A stretch of DNA of 64,000 nt from Pycnococcus provasolii (taxonomy: Eukaryota > Chlorophyta > Pseudoscourfieldiophyceae > Pseudoscourfieldiales > Pycnococcaceae): positions 404,433 through 468,432 of the forward strand of contig OW568897.1 in NCBI GenBank assembly GCA_938743325.2, written 5' to 3'. Under the pieces are notes generated by a model. The model saw only the letters and a program-made list of their open reading frames with translations, was not told where the DNA came from and searched no databases. Below, one piece after another: positions 38,797 to 51,600 of the stretch. Within the stretch, counting starts at the first letter, position 1; each line of letters begins with the position of its first letter. Both the position numbers and the translations under genes were made by a program.

Positions 38797-41700
38797 CTAA
38801 ACCCATGCTTGCTGCACATTCACCCTTGTAACTTCATCATCTTTATTTTTCATGGAGCTGATCGTGGGACCAAATCCATTGTTAGGAGCCACTTTCACAT
38901 GTCGCGTCTTTACAGCTTTTGGTTCCTCCTCCTCTCGACCCCAAGGAGACTTTGCCGTCGCCATCCTTTTAAGTGAACTTTTGCTGCGTCGCAATGGCAA
39001 TGATGTGACGCGTAAATGCCTGTTCCCGTCACCGTTTCCACTCTGCGGAGCAATCACTCGCGCGGGAATATTGACTTCTTTCACCCAGTCATTGAAACGC
39101 TTCGACACACTTCTACTTATACTGACACGCCCGTCCAAAGTAGAAGTATCATTTCGACAAGCATCAACCACAGAGACAAGCCAGAGAAAGGAAGAGCGAT
39201 CTCCGTCACTGCTACGAATGATCCATTCCAGCAGAGGAGCTAGATCGAAAGGCGAAATCATGTCCGAAAATCGACTCGAATAATTATTATTCAATTCGTG
39301 ATTCTCTTCAACAAAGGCCATCATTCGAGCAACTGCAGCACAGTCCTCATGTGAACTCTTCTCCGGATCGCTGAAGTATTCAAGCAAACACGGCAGCGCC
39401 CCAATGAGAGCGCGATAAACATCAGCTTTAGAGTTGTGAGCGTATTCGCTCACCTCAGCGGAATCCCCGACGACAGTATCCAGGATGGACTCAAGACGAA
39501 GTATCTCAACAGCGTCTGCTTTCGATACATCGCGTGAAAACAAAGCTTCCAAGGCATACGAGTCCAATGTGGTGAGCATTTCTTCGAACATAGACTCTGT
39601 CATAAGTTTTACGTTATCTTCGACGTTGAATTGTTCAACCTCGAAATTGACATGTGTGGCTGCAAATGACTGTTTGAAATCTGATATATCGCCAATGATC
39701 TTTGAGAACGCCTCAACACCATCACTCACGAATGTCTTAGATAATCCCAATGCAAGCAGATCCTTTGCTACACCTGCATCGTCGTTTTCCTCTCCTGTCC
39801 GCGAGTCTACAACCTCGTCGTTTGCTCGCATCAATTCGTGGCCAATGTGAACGAGAAACTCAGACTGTAGTTGTTTTTCAAAATATGGAAAAATTATATT
39901 AAGTTCATGTGGTTTTGATTGTTATATTTGGTTAGCATTGTCACCGTGAAAAATATGAAAAGAGCGCACTGAAGCAGAAAACGAATTAAACACGAGCAAA
40001 ACAAACAAACAAACAAACAAACACTCAAAAACAAAAACATTAGGAGAAGAAAAATCAATACCTCAACAAAACCGACTTCAATGTCTCTATGTACTGTTCC
40101 ACCTCCGATTAGGTCTGTCAGAGCATACGCCTGATCATCAGTCAGCATTTGCCTCCCCCCCTTTCGCTCACCATACAATATGGGAAAATTTTTCATGAAC
40201 TCAGTGGGACTCACTACGCCGTCGCACTTTGAATCGAGCACCCGAAATGCAGCGCGTGATGCGCCAAGAACACGGCGAACGCGATCTTTTGCCACGTCCA
40301 TCGTTTCTGGAGCTCTTGGTACAATCTCTTCTAGAAGAATTTTGGTAAATCGCTCAGAAGAATTACGTACAGCGTTCTTGCGTGATGTCTCATAGCTGTG
40401 CTCCAAGTATAACAGACTTATAATTGCAATTGTAACCGCACAAAAGACAATGGTAATTGTGATCTCAACGATTAATTTCATGACTGCACTTGTTGAGAAC
40501 GTCTCTATGAGCCCTGCAACAATGTAAAACATGTTAAGCATACATGCAGCAAACTCAAGTTTATCTAGATAGGAGATTGAATATGGTCGTGAATACGCTT
40601 GCATGGCCAAGAACAAGCCACAAAGTATTAATCCCGCTGCAGCTTGAAGCATTGGGTCGTCTGCCATGAATTTGAGCACTGCAACAAGAAGTACGCGCCT
40701 TAAGATCACAATCAGCTCCCAAAAGTAAAACTCGGCATCATAGCGCGTATACAAAAAACCGTACCTCACAAGGTATGAGGGGGAAGAGAGTTTGTCCATG
40801 GCTTTTCCATAAAAGAGCACCCAAGCAAAAAACGCAGGCATGCCAATCACGTAAACAGCAATGGCAAAGCTGCCAAGAATCTGAAGGCCAGCATAGCTGC
40901 TGCTATTCACATCAATCCATGGCGCCTCTTCGATAAATTCCACACCATCAGGACGTGGAGCGGTGGCGAAGATGTCAAACGCTCTTTCCGTAAGGGCCAG
41001 ATAAAGAATATGGTGGAAGGCTATCAATTCATTGATTAATACGTCGTCGCTGTCGTCCATTTCCTTTTGAGTTGTTAAAAGTCCTCTGGGAAATTTTTGA
41101 ATGCGACCCGTCCTTATCAGGTATAAGGAGATGTATTTTGCAAGATGAAAGAAACCAATTGCTGTCACCTTAACAAACGGCAATACCATCAAAAGCACAA
41201 AGCCGTCTTTAAAATCCCATGGCATATGACATTGCCACATGACGACTATATCAGGATCGAAGTTGACAATTTGCGAGAGAACTTGCCAAAAGCTGGCCAT
41301 TGTAGCGGGCCACTCGAGACTAAACTTGCCGATGATATCACTGATTTGCATAAATTCCAGACTCACATTCAAAGCTTCGTAGGGAACCTCGTTGAGCCCA
41401 AACCAAACTGCAAAAATAGCTGAGGTCATCAAAGCCGTATATATCCACTGCAAAAAACCACCAGCACATTTATAGCACGCACCCTCGCCTGAGGGCCCAC
41501 CGTCCCATCCAGTGGCGTACGCTTTGAAGTACCCTTTTCCGCACAGCGTACAAAGTGTGCCATGTCGCTCGTCTGCACATGTGAAGTTTTCGCCACCTTT
41601 GCATGCAAACTCGCCAAGCTCGCACTCAAGAAACTCACTTGGATAGCCACGCTGCCCCCAGTATCCAGGCTGTGGATATGGTTCGAGGTTTATTTTTCCC

Positions 41701-44672
41701 AATGCACCGGGGCAAACGCCGCCTTCCTCACAAGGCGAACATAATGCGCCATTCGGAAGCAAATCTTGCTGATAAAATCCCTCCGCGCAGTGACACTCGG
41801 CAATGCTTGTTGCTGAATCGGTTAAATCACGCATGGTGTTGTCAGGACACAGCTCGCACTTCGTGGCACCCGTCGCATTCTGGTACCGCCTTTGCGCGTC
41901 GGGAAGGTCTCGGCATAAGGTGCATTTCTTTTCTCCCGGACGCGAACTGTACGAACCTGGGGCGCAAGGAACGCACTTATCGGTGTCGAGATACTCACCA
42001 GCTGGACACGGAATGCATATATCGTCAACCACCCGCGACCCATCGCCACATCCCAAATTGGCTTCATCAACAATTAAGTATGCACAGGAATCGCCAGAGC
42101 TCAAAAAGTCTAGACTGCATACCAGTTGAGAGATGTATCCCCATCGGTTTCCATGAGGCGTTTCCCATTCAAAGAAAGCACCACCGTCATCGCTTGCTTT
42201 TTGAGATTCTTGAGAATAACTATTGTCGGAATCATATCGACCCTCAGCTTTAAGGATAAATGCTTCGGTCATCCCGGAGTAGCGCATTCCCCAGGTTCCG
42301 TTGCCATCTTTGCAAGGTTTGTTTGATGCGATCAGCGTTCCTTGTAAGCGATGGAACAAGGAAACACCAATGTTTGCCCACTGTGAATCTCGACCAGGCC
42401 AATCTTTCTGCGAATTTATGATAACTCTTTCGTCCACAATTTCGTTCATGTTCATATTTTGAATAGTGTTGGCCACAGCCTCCTTGCCAATCGTCATCGC
42501 ATCGATAAACGTTGAGAGCGTATAGCCTACCTTAGACAAGACCATTCTTCGAGAGCAAGCCGTGTTCATTGTGAGACTGCACGATTTTTGGCGACCATCT
42601 TTGGTCGACTCCAGAATCTGTGGCGCAGCAGAGAGGTAAAATCCAGAGCCTATGATGACGTCCCGCAAAGCCGAGTCACCATCCGAAATACGAAAACCTA
42701 ACATAAACGAAATCTTGGGAACGACGGCGTACACAGGGTGTGTCCAGTTATAAGCCACGTACCCACCTCCCATTTCGGCTCTTTCCTGCATATCCATGAA
42801 AAGTGTGTCCCCGGATAATTGATCAGGTCGTAAACCAACTGACGAAGCGGCGTTGATGATCGTCACCTTTTCCTCGACGAGGCGCGGGATCGCACCATGA
42901 GCTAAAAATTCTGCTGATTTGAAATCAAGGATAAACACGTAGAAATTGCCTGCCTTGTATTCTGACGAACCAGATGTAATGTCCGCAAACACCTTGCCAG
43001 AATTTGAGCTCCTGAGCGCACTCTGAGTGTAAGAAACGAGGCGCCGGGCTGCTTCATCTGCACATGGCAAACTGTATGCATCCGAGCAAAATCCGAGTGC
43101 GGGCGCACTCGGATCTTTCACCGGGAATGGTGGGCGCATGTGATTTGAACCGACACCGACGATTAGCTTCGTTCGCAGCGTGCGCACGGAAAAAGTCAAT
43201 GCATTCTTCACCAATGGTTCGCAGGTGCCACCAGTCAGTAAGTTCTGACACGAGGCAGAAGGCCACAGATACGTAGCGTACGATCCAAAGCCATCGTCAC
43301 GTACTGAAGCTTTGTGGATGGCATCGAAAGCGCGCCTGCCATGAAAGTCTGTTGCTTCAGACCCTACATCGTTCAAGTTGCGCCCGACCAAGGCAGAGTT
43401 CGCGCCGTGTGCAATAAAGTCGCCCTGCTCATCAACGATGTATGCGTAGAAATAATCCTGCGTGATTTCTTTTCCAATGGTGTACCGCGTGTATCTTGTC
43501 ACGCCCTCAATCACACTGTTGATGCATCGTTCGTCTCTGCCGCAAGAGAAGAAGTCGGCCTTGATGCGGCTTGCAAGAAGTTTCACGTTGGCTATGGTGC
43601 AAGGTAGAACAATCCTGCTATCACACGGCAGTACCTCGCCATCCTCAACGTCCAGAAAGTATGACATGGCAACGAGTCCCTCTGTCCGATTCCCAGTTGG
43701 ATCGTCTCTTGGCAGCCTCGCACGAACCGCGTGAAACGCCTCGGGCAAGCTCTCAGGCGGAATAACTCTGATGTGAAATGTCGCATACAGCATTATGCCG
43801 ACGTCAAAACCAGGCAGGCTTGACCCAGGCCGTGCAGTCAAGCAGCTTGTCAGCTTGATGCTTCCATCACTCTGCCTGCTGCTGGAGCCCGCAATGAAGT
43901 CTTGCACGGCATTACCGCAAAGAAGGAACGGGGAGGAGAACCACGCGCCGTCTTCGCCTGCCACTTCGAGTGCTGCGGCGATGTTCTCCTGCATCGTCTT
44001 CGCCAACGTGGTGTTCACCTCACGCATGGCCGACAAGAGCGTGCCTTGCACATTATTGCTCTGTTCCAGTTGGTGTTTGAAGTGTTCTTCCCAAGATTCG
44101 ATTTCGTCGGCGTGCACCGCATAGCTCGGCGACGTGCAAGTGTTGCCCGAACTACTGCACAGCAGCGTGACAAAGCCTCCCTTGGTAATGTACTCCTGTT
44201 GAGCTACGCCAGAATCAGCCGCTGCTAGACCCCGTCTCCGTGTCGACGCTCCGAACCACTGCTCGTTAAACTCACCCGCAAGCGGTTGGGTGTTTGCGCC
44301 AGTGACCGCCCGCGCGACGTTTTCCGTTAGGAACGAGGCGGCCACCCATGCGCATAGTGAGTTGGTTGTGACAGCGCATGACCTTTCTTCCATCTTCTTC
44401 GGTGTCGCTAGCCCTGGCGCGACAACTCGTTCTGAGTTCGTGCATATGGACTGAGACGGATCCGCGGCCACATGTTTGACAAGAACGTCAAGCAGGAGCA
44501 AAGTGAACACCAACTTAAGAGAGGAGTAACCAAGGCAACGAAACAAGTCTGAAGTTGAGGTTCGAATTCTTCGTCCTCCTCCCATAGAAATAGATGAACC
44601 TTCACACAACCGAAGACGTGAAGCTAAGCAGCCAACCAACATGTGAAAACGCATGACGAAACCTTTGGCCAT
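38797..44672 (-). CDS. Large Cache / Cys-rich / multi-span receptor-like protein with EF-hand
   Basis: Two exons: 44672-40062 and 39864-38797, intron 197 nt (GTATTG...CTACAG), phase 0; 1,892 residues. Without splicing, the upstream frame would run into a hydrophobic intron translation. A signal anchor lies at about 49-70. Two extracellular Cache-like sensor modules follow (about 375-500: DYFYAYIVDEQGDFIAHGAN; about 545-665: NFYVFILDFKSAEFLAHGA), then Cys-rich ephrin-receptor-like repeats (about 885-1060: ICIPCPAGEYLDTDKCVPC). About eight to nine membrane spans occupy 1065-1410. The cytosolic part has an EF-hand-like loop (DSKCDGVVSPTEF, about 1480) and a helical C-terminus of 355 residues. 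Cys-rich plus polytopic proteins of this build are common in algae and oomycetes; ligand and output are unknown. Confidence 0.75.
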
Positions 44673-45423
44673 AGACGGACCGCCTGCCGGCCTGCTGTTA
44701 AGAAGACTCTGCTTGTTTGAACGAAGGAAACGAGCGAGGTTCAGTTTGAAAGAGCGAGGGAAACGAAACGAGATAAATGCCTAAGGGCTACGGGGCAGGC
44801 CACGTTGCCCTGCCCCAAGCCATTGACTACAAGGCGTTGACTCGGACTACCTTTACCTATACCGGGTAGGGTCAAGGGGATACTCGATCGCATCATCTAG
44901 TCTCCAAGTTCTCGGAGTGCTTCAAGTTCTTCCAGCGGAGAACTGCTATGAGTAGGGGCGTAGGTAGGTGGCTGTCAGTCCTCTCCTTGCGGGTGGTATT
45001 TCCCTCCATAAGAGTTAGGCGAGGCCGCGTGAGGTTCCCTCGGGAAACCTCCTACTGTATCACCGCTCTTTTTTTTGAGTACAGTACTTAGACTACCTTG
45101 TCGCGTTTTCTTCTTCTTCTCAGTTCTCCCCCATCAATTCACTCTCATTCTCCTCCGACACTATTTGAGGTGTGCATGCTCGAACTATCGTAAAATAAAA
45201 GGGAATGGCCTGGAACACCTGTGCGCTGGCAAACGCACAGTAAGTTGACATCACGAAAAGAGCCAGAAAAGCAAGGTCTGACAAAGGTGTATCCCCTCCG
45301 CGGCTTCCTTGCGCTTTCCTCAGTTGCTTGTGGGGCCGCCAAGTGCACGCGGCCGGCGTCCCCTCCCCTCCCCTCCCGTCACATACACAATTCCCGCCAC
45401 ATAAGTTACCGGCATAGCGGGCC
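44673..45423. other. Intergenic between divergent large genes
   Basis: No gene seen. The first 200 bp hold the shared upstream motif; a TTCTTCTTCTTC tract lies at about 45108-45120. Confidence 0.5.
44849..44872 (-). promoter_or_regulatory. Shared upstream motif, copy 2
   Basis: In gene sense ACCCTACCCGG, TATA, GGTAAAGGT, 177 nt upstream of the receptor ATG. It matches 4680-4697 apart from the TATA insertion. Confidence 0.35.
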
Positions 45424-48400
45424 ATGCAAGACGAGGACGAGGCGCGGAGGCGCGACTCTCCCGCCGCATCGGTAGCCTCGTGGGCAGGCCAAAGTCGCAG
45501 GTCAAAGCTGCAGGTCGCGGCGGCACGGAAAAGGCAACGCTCCGTGCATGACGTTTACAACGTCGTCGCCACAAACACGTCGTCGACTCGGCTTGATGAG
45601 CAGGAACAACGACACACGACTGAACTTGAACGTGCTCGTGTGGAGGCGTCAGAGGCCGCGCGCGCGTCGGGCAACCGCCGCGCCGCGACGGAGCTGCAAG
45701 GCGTATCAGGTGCGCGTAAGGCGATGCGAGGTGCCCGCGATACGCCATCTGCAAGCAGCACGGATCCCACGGCAATGGACGCCGCGTATGCTGACGCGAG
45801 TCGTCTCGACGAACAAGCGAAGCGGCATGCACGTACCCTTGAACGTGCTCGCGTGGAGGCGTCAGAAGCGGCGCGCGCGTCGGGCAACCGCGACGTGATG
45901 TCAGAGCTGCTGTCGGAGGAGCCAGCGCCGCCGCCGTTGTCGCCGGCGTCGCAGGCATCTCCTAAGATGCGTGGTGCGCGCGATACGCCATCCACAAGCA
46001 GCACGGATCCCACGGCGACGGACGCCGCGTATGCTGACGCGAGTCGTCTCGACGAGCAGGCAAGACGACATACGCTAGCTCTAGAGCGTGCTCGCGTGGA
46101 GGCGTCAGAAGCGGCGCGCGCGTCGGGCAACCTTGACGTGATGTCGGAGCTGCTTCCCGAAGGACCAATGCCGCAGTCATCACCACGAGGAACACCTAGG
46201 ATACGCGGCGCACGGATAGAGGACACAACAGTGTCAGACGATTCGACACTGCTCGTGGCGCATGCTGACGCGAGTCGTCTCGACGAACAAGCGAAGCGGC
46301 ATGCACGTACCCTTGAACGTGCTCGCGTGGAGGCGTCAGAAGCGGCGCGCGCGTCGGGCAACCGCCGCGCCGCGACCGAGCTGCAATCTTCGCCAAGCGA
46401 GAACGCGTCGAGTGCACGTAAGGCGATGCGGGGTGCCCGCGATACGCCATCTGCAAGCAGCACGGATCCCACGGCAATGGACGCCGCGTATGCTGACGCG
46501 AGTCGTCTCGACGAACAAGCGAAGCGGCATGCACTCACATTAGAGCGTGCTCGCGTGGAGGCGTCAGAAGCGGCGCGCGCGTCGGGCAACCGCGACGTGA
46601 TGTCAGAGCTGCTGTCGGAGGAGCCAGCGCCGCCGCCGTTGTCGCCGGCGTCGCAGGCATCTCCTAAGATGCGTGGTGCCCGCGATACGCCATCTGCAAG
46701 CAGCACGGATCCCACGGCGACGGACGCCGCGTATGCTGACGCGAGTCGTCTCGACGAGCAGGCAAGACGACATACGCTAGCTCTAGAGCGTGCTCGCGTG
46801 GAGGCGTCAGAAGCGGCGCGCGCGTCGGGCAACCTTGACGTGATGTCGGAGCTGCTTCCCGAAGGACCAATGCCGCAGTCATCGCCACGAGGAACACCTA
46901 GGATACGCGGCGCACGGATAGAGGACACAACAGTGTCAGACGATTCGACACTGCACGTGGCGCATGCTGACGCGAGTCGTCTCGACGAACAAGCGAAGCG
47001 GCACGCACTTACCCTTGAACGTGCTCGCGTGGAGGCGTCAGAAGCGGCGCGCGCGTCGGGCAACCGCCGCGCCGCGACCGAGCTGCAACCGTCATCAGAT
47101 GACCGCATCGCCGCGCTTCAGCGAGCTCGTGCACGTAAGGCGATGCGGGGTGCCCGCGATACGCCATCTGCAAGCAGCACGGATCCCACGGCAATGGACG
47201 CCGCGTATGCGGATGCAAGTCGACTCGACGAACAAGCGAAGCGGCATGCACTCACATTAGAGCGTGCTCGCGCGGAGGCGTCAGAAGCGGCGCGCGCGTC
47301 GGGCAACCGCGACGTGATGTCAGAGCTGCTTGCACAAGATGACGCGCCTTTACCTTCATCAACGTCGCGAGCATCGTCGAAGATGCGCGGCGCACGGATC
47401 GTCGACACGCCGTCATCGGATCAGGCGGCAATGGACGCCGCGTATGCTGACGCAAGTCGACTCGACGAACAAGCGAAGCGGCATGCGCTTACCCTTCAAC
47501 GTGCTCGCGTGGAGGCGTCAGAAGCGGCGCGCGCGTCGGGCAACCGCGACGTGATGTCAGAACTGCTTGCACAAGATGGCGCGCCTTTACCTTCATCACC
47601 GTCGCGAGCATCGTCGAAGATGCGCGGCGCACGGATCGTCGACACGCCGTCATCGGATCAGGCGGCATTGGATGCGGCGCATGCTGACGCGAGTCGTCTC
47701 GACGAACAAGCAAAGCGGCATGCACTTACCCTTGAACGTGCTCGCGTGGAGGCGTCAGAAGCGGCGCGCGCGTCGGGCAACCGCCACGCTGCGACGGAGC
47801 TGCAATCTTTGCCAAGCGAGAACGCGTCGAGTGCACGTAAGGCGATGCGGGGTGCCCGCGATACGCCATCTGCAAGCAGCACGGATCCCACGGCAATGGA
47901 CGCCGCGTATGCTGACGCGAGTCGTCTCGACGAACAAGCGAAGCGGCATGCACTCACATTAGAGCGTGCTCGCGTGGAGGCGTCAGAAGCGGCGCGCGCG
48001 TCAGGCAACCGCCACGCTGCGACGGAGCTGCAACCGTCATCAGATGACCGCATCGCCGCGCTTCAGCGAGCTCGTGCACGTAAGGCGATGCGGGGTGCCC
48101 GCGATACGCCATCTGCAAGCAGCACGGATCCCACGGCAATGGACGCCGCGTATGCGGATGCAAGTCGACTCGAGGAGCAAGCGAAGCGGCATGCACTCGC
48201 ACTAGAGCGTGCTCGCGTGGAGGCGTCAGAAGCAGCTCGAAGTGTGCCGTCTCAGTATTCAATGGAAGGCGTTTCGATGGATCTTCAGATTATCTCAAGT
48301 TCGAAACTACCACAGAAGATGCGAGGTGCACGCACTCCCGTGGACGACGACGCTCATGCACGTTCGGGGGGACAAGTGCAATTTGGTGCACCTTCCCCTG

Positions 48401-51400
48401 GGCGTCCGGCATCACGATGGATGAGGCGATCACAGCCTAAGGCTATCCCTGGAGCCTCGGTGGCAGATGGACCTACACAAGGAACAATGACTGGGGCAGA
48501 AGCGGAGGCGACGTTGGCACAGCTCGCTGCCCAAGAGCGTCGACATGCCATGGAGCTCGATCAGGCACGAGTGGATGCTGCTGAAGCCGTTCGTGTGGCG
48601 GAAGGAACTTCAAGCCTTAGTGGACATGAACGTCAAAGTTTGAAACCCAAGCGCAAGAAAAAGAATGCCCGTGGCGGTGAGGTGCAGAAAAGCCCCGCGC
48701 AAAGGCGACGGGAGAAGGCTGCGCTTGCAACGAATCCAGACGCACTTGCCCAGAACGAAAGGCATGCTCTGGAACTGGAACGCGCGCGTACCGAAGCGAT
48801 TGAGGCTGCAAGAGCTGCGGGATTTGATGGCCCAGCCTCCAAATCGGTGTTGGCACTCGAGTCCCAGGAGATCCCCAGAGAGCTTCTCGACGTGTATGCT
48901 GCAGCCGCAGACTCAAGAAATCATCGCGTGCCGCGAGGTGCTGCGCCACGCGCACCACCTGGCATTCGTCCTCCAACCAAACCTCCCCCGCGGAATGTCG
49001 CGCGTGTTCCGACAGTTGAGGAAGCGATTCGCGAACACGACGGCTCGAATAGACCTGGAAAGACTACAAGAGCAGTGCTGCGGGCGCGTGGCTCCATGCG
49101 AGATTTAAGTTCAGCGAAGTCTGCTGAAGCTGCAAAGCCATTGATACCTCCCGATCCACTGGCTGGAATTGACTCCGCGACTTTGGAGGCGGCTGTGGCA
49201 GCAGCAGAAGCGGAGCTGGATCTCGAGCGCACCAGAGTTGTGGCTGCAAGGGATACGTCGAAGGCGATCTCGCTGGCTCAATCTATCCTAAAGGACAACG
49301 ATCCCATACAGACGAGTCAACTTACCGTTCAGGAGGCACAGCAGCGTGCCGAGCTGGCTCGAGCAGAGGCGGAGCTACGATCTGTCATTGCTTCCGTGGC
49401 TGCACACACGAAAAGTTCGGATTTAGGTCCTGATAAGCTGATGGAGCTCCAAGCTCGTCTCGACGCGATCTCGAATTCGAAGCGAGACGCAACGTTAGAA
49501 CGCAGTGCTGAGCAGGCTGCTGCCGCAACATCTGCCGTGGCAAAATCTCCACCTCGATCGCCAGCTCGACCCGGGACTAGCCAACACTCGGCTGGTCTTG
49601 AGGCTGCCGCGGCCGCGGCACGCCTTCGACTCGAGAAGGATCTTGCATACGACGTGATGGGATCCATGGGTATCGCTGAGAGGGATGAACTTAGGAGACA
49701 AGAGGAGAGGATGAATGCAGCAAAGGCGGCTGCAGCACGCATCGTCGATCGCACGACGAAAGCGGAGGAAGCAGCACGTCAGAAGGACCCGAACACAGTC
49801 GAAGGTCGCGCAGCAATGGCACTCGCACAGCGTGCAACCCTTGATGCTTTGGAGCATAGCTCCGTCGATACGTCCCGCCCCGTGCCGCAGAGTCGTACGA
49901 AAGCCAAGGCATTAGCAGCCTCGCAAAAGGCACCGGCGGCGAAAGCCACCGCCAGCGCGGCACCAGCTTTTGCAACGTACCCACTCACGGGCATTGGGTC
50001 GTTTCAGCTGGGAGGACTCTGCATCGACTTGTGCGGATTTCCTCATCTTCTGCAGAAGAATCAATGGCAGGCCACCTCGCGATGCCGCCGCATAGAAGCT
50101 GCCCGTGAGGATGCATGGGCGGGTTTCTATGATCTCGACGAAGTGGAAGCATGGTTCCATGGGGCTCCTGGAAATGACTACCGTACACGGCCTGATGCAC
50201 CCGTGCTTGGTTTTATGCAGAGCACGAAATCGCTGTGCCGTCATGGAATCCCACACGGCCTTCGTGGTCGTATGTGGTACCGTCTTTCGGGAGCCGAGGC
50301 TCGCGAGGAGGCTGCACCTCCCTCGTACTACGAATCACTCGTTGCACGGCTTCACCTTTCTACGCACGAACCGTTGACGCCAGATGACCAAAGCAATGAA
50401 ATTGCGTTTGTTCGCGCGATTCGCGCAGACGTGGAACGACTCGGAATGCCATTCAAAGCTCACGCCCTTTACTCCGACGAACGTGGCGGGGCGATGCTCG
50501 TGAGAATCATGTCAGCATTCGCTAGTCACAACCCACGCGTAGGATACAGTCAGGGACTCCTGCCACTCGCGGCACATATGCTTACAGTATTGCACGGCGC
50601 GTTTGGGATGGGGTTTGAGCCGGATGAGCGCTTCGATGCCAATGCAGCTTCGGGAGCTGCGGAGCGCCGTGTATTTTATCTCATCTGCGCATTTGTGGAA
50701 GATGTGCTGCCGCCTGGGCTACACGGCAATGAGCTCGTGGGTGCGCAGGTGGAATTGGAGGTGTTCAATGCTCTCGTATCCAATCGTCTGAAGCGTTTGA
50801 GTGCGCATTTCAAAAACCGAAAGCACTTCGCTAATCCAATGAAGCCCAACGTTTACGCAGCGGAGTGGTTCCTAAGTTGCTTTGCTGGAGTTTTACCCGC
50901 GGAGACTGTATGTCGCGTGATTGATGCGCTGGTCAGTGAAGGAGCGAAGGTACTGCATCGCGTCGCACTTGCACTACTCGCCGACCTCGAGGGTTACCTG
51001 GTAGCTTGCACGGACATTCCCGCTGTTATTGCGACGCTTCGTACCGGCGCCGCCGCGATTCATGACCGAGAAGCGCTGATCCGTCGCGCGTTCAATGGCA
51101 GAGTTTGTTGGAATCTTTCAGGTGCACAGCTCGAAACTATGCGTGCGAGGCACACCCTCGGGGCTGCCGCGGCAGCATACACGAACTTTGTACCCACGGA
51201 GATTGAAATGGCGGTTCGCATTGGCGCCGCGCCTCCATCGGCCGCAGCTCTTACTGAGACTGGTGTACAGCTTAAGCCTGGTGGTCTCTACGGCGATGTC
51301 TCCGAGGGCGATGAGACCGATCAAGAGCTCATGGCAATCTCAAATCTGCCAAATGACGCCGCGATGTCCGTGGCCGGAACATCGACAGTGGCACGCACCG

Positions 51401-51566
51401 ATGATATGGAAAGCTCAGAGAGTGGTTCGAGCGCCGCGGAGGAGGCTGAGGAAGTTTCACGTGCACTGGCTGCAAGAGCAAATGCACCACCCGCTCTTGC
51501 GGACGAACCGCCGGCGTTGCAGGCACTCATTCGAGCGAACGAATGGCGCATGGATGATGAAGAAGA

Positions 51567-51600
<34 letters not shown>

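Noticed and set aside
39894-40061. Hydrophobic C-terminus of the unspliced receptor frame
   Set aside because: This is translation of an intron: a GT donor follows VGFVE and an AG acceptor restores a coherent downstream exon.
45555-47108. 517-codon antisense frame over the repeat array
   Set aside because: It mirrors the repeat units of the plus-strand gene. In-frame repeats of GC-rich codons keep the complement open, and its composition is Ser/Arg-rich without any motif.
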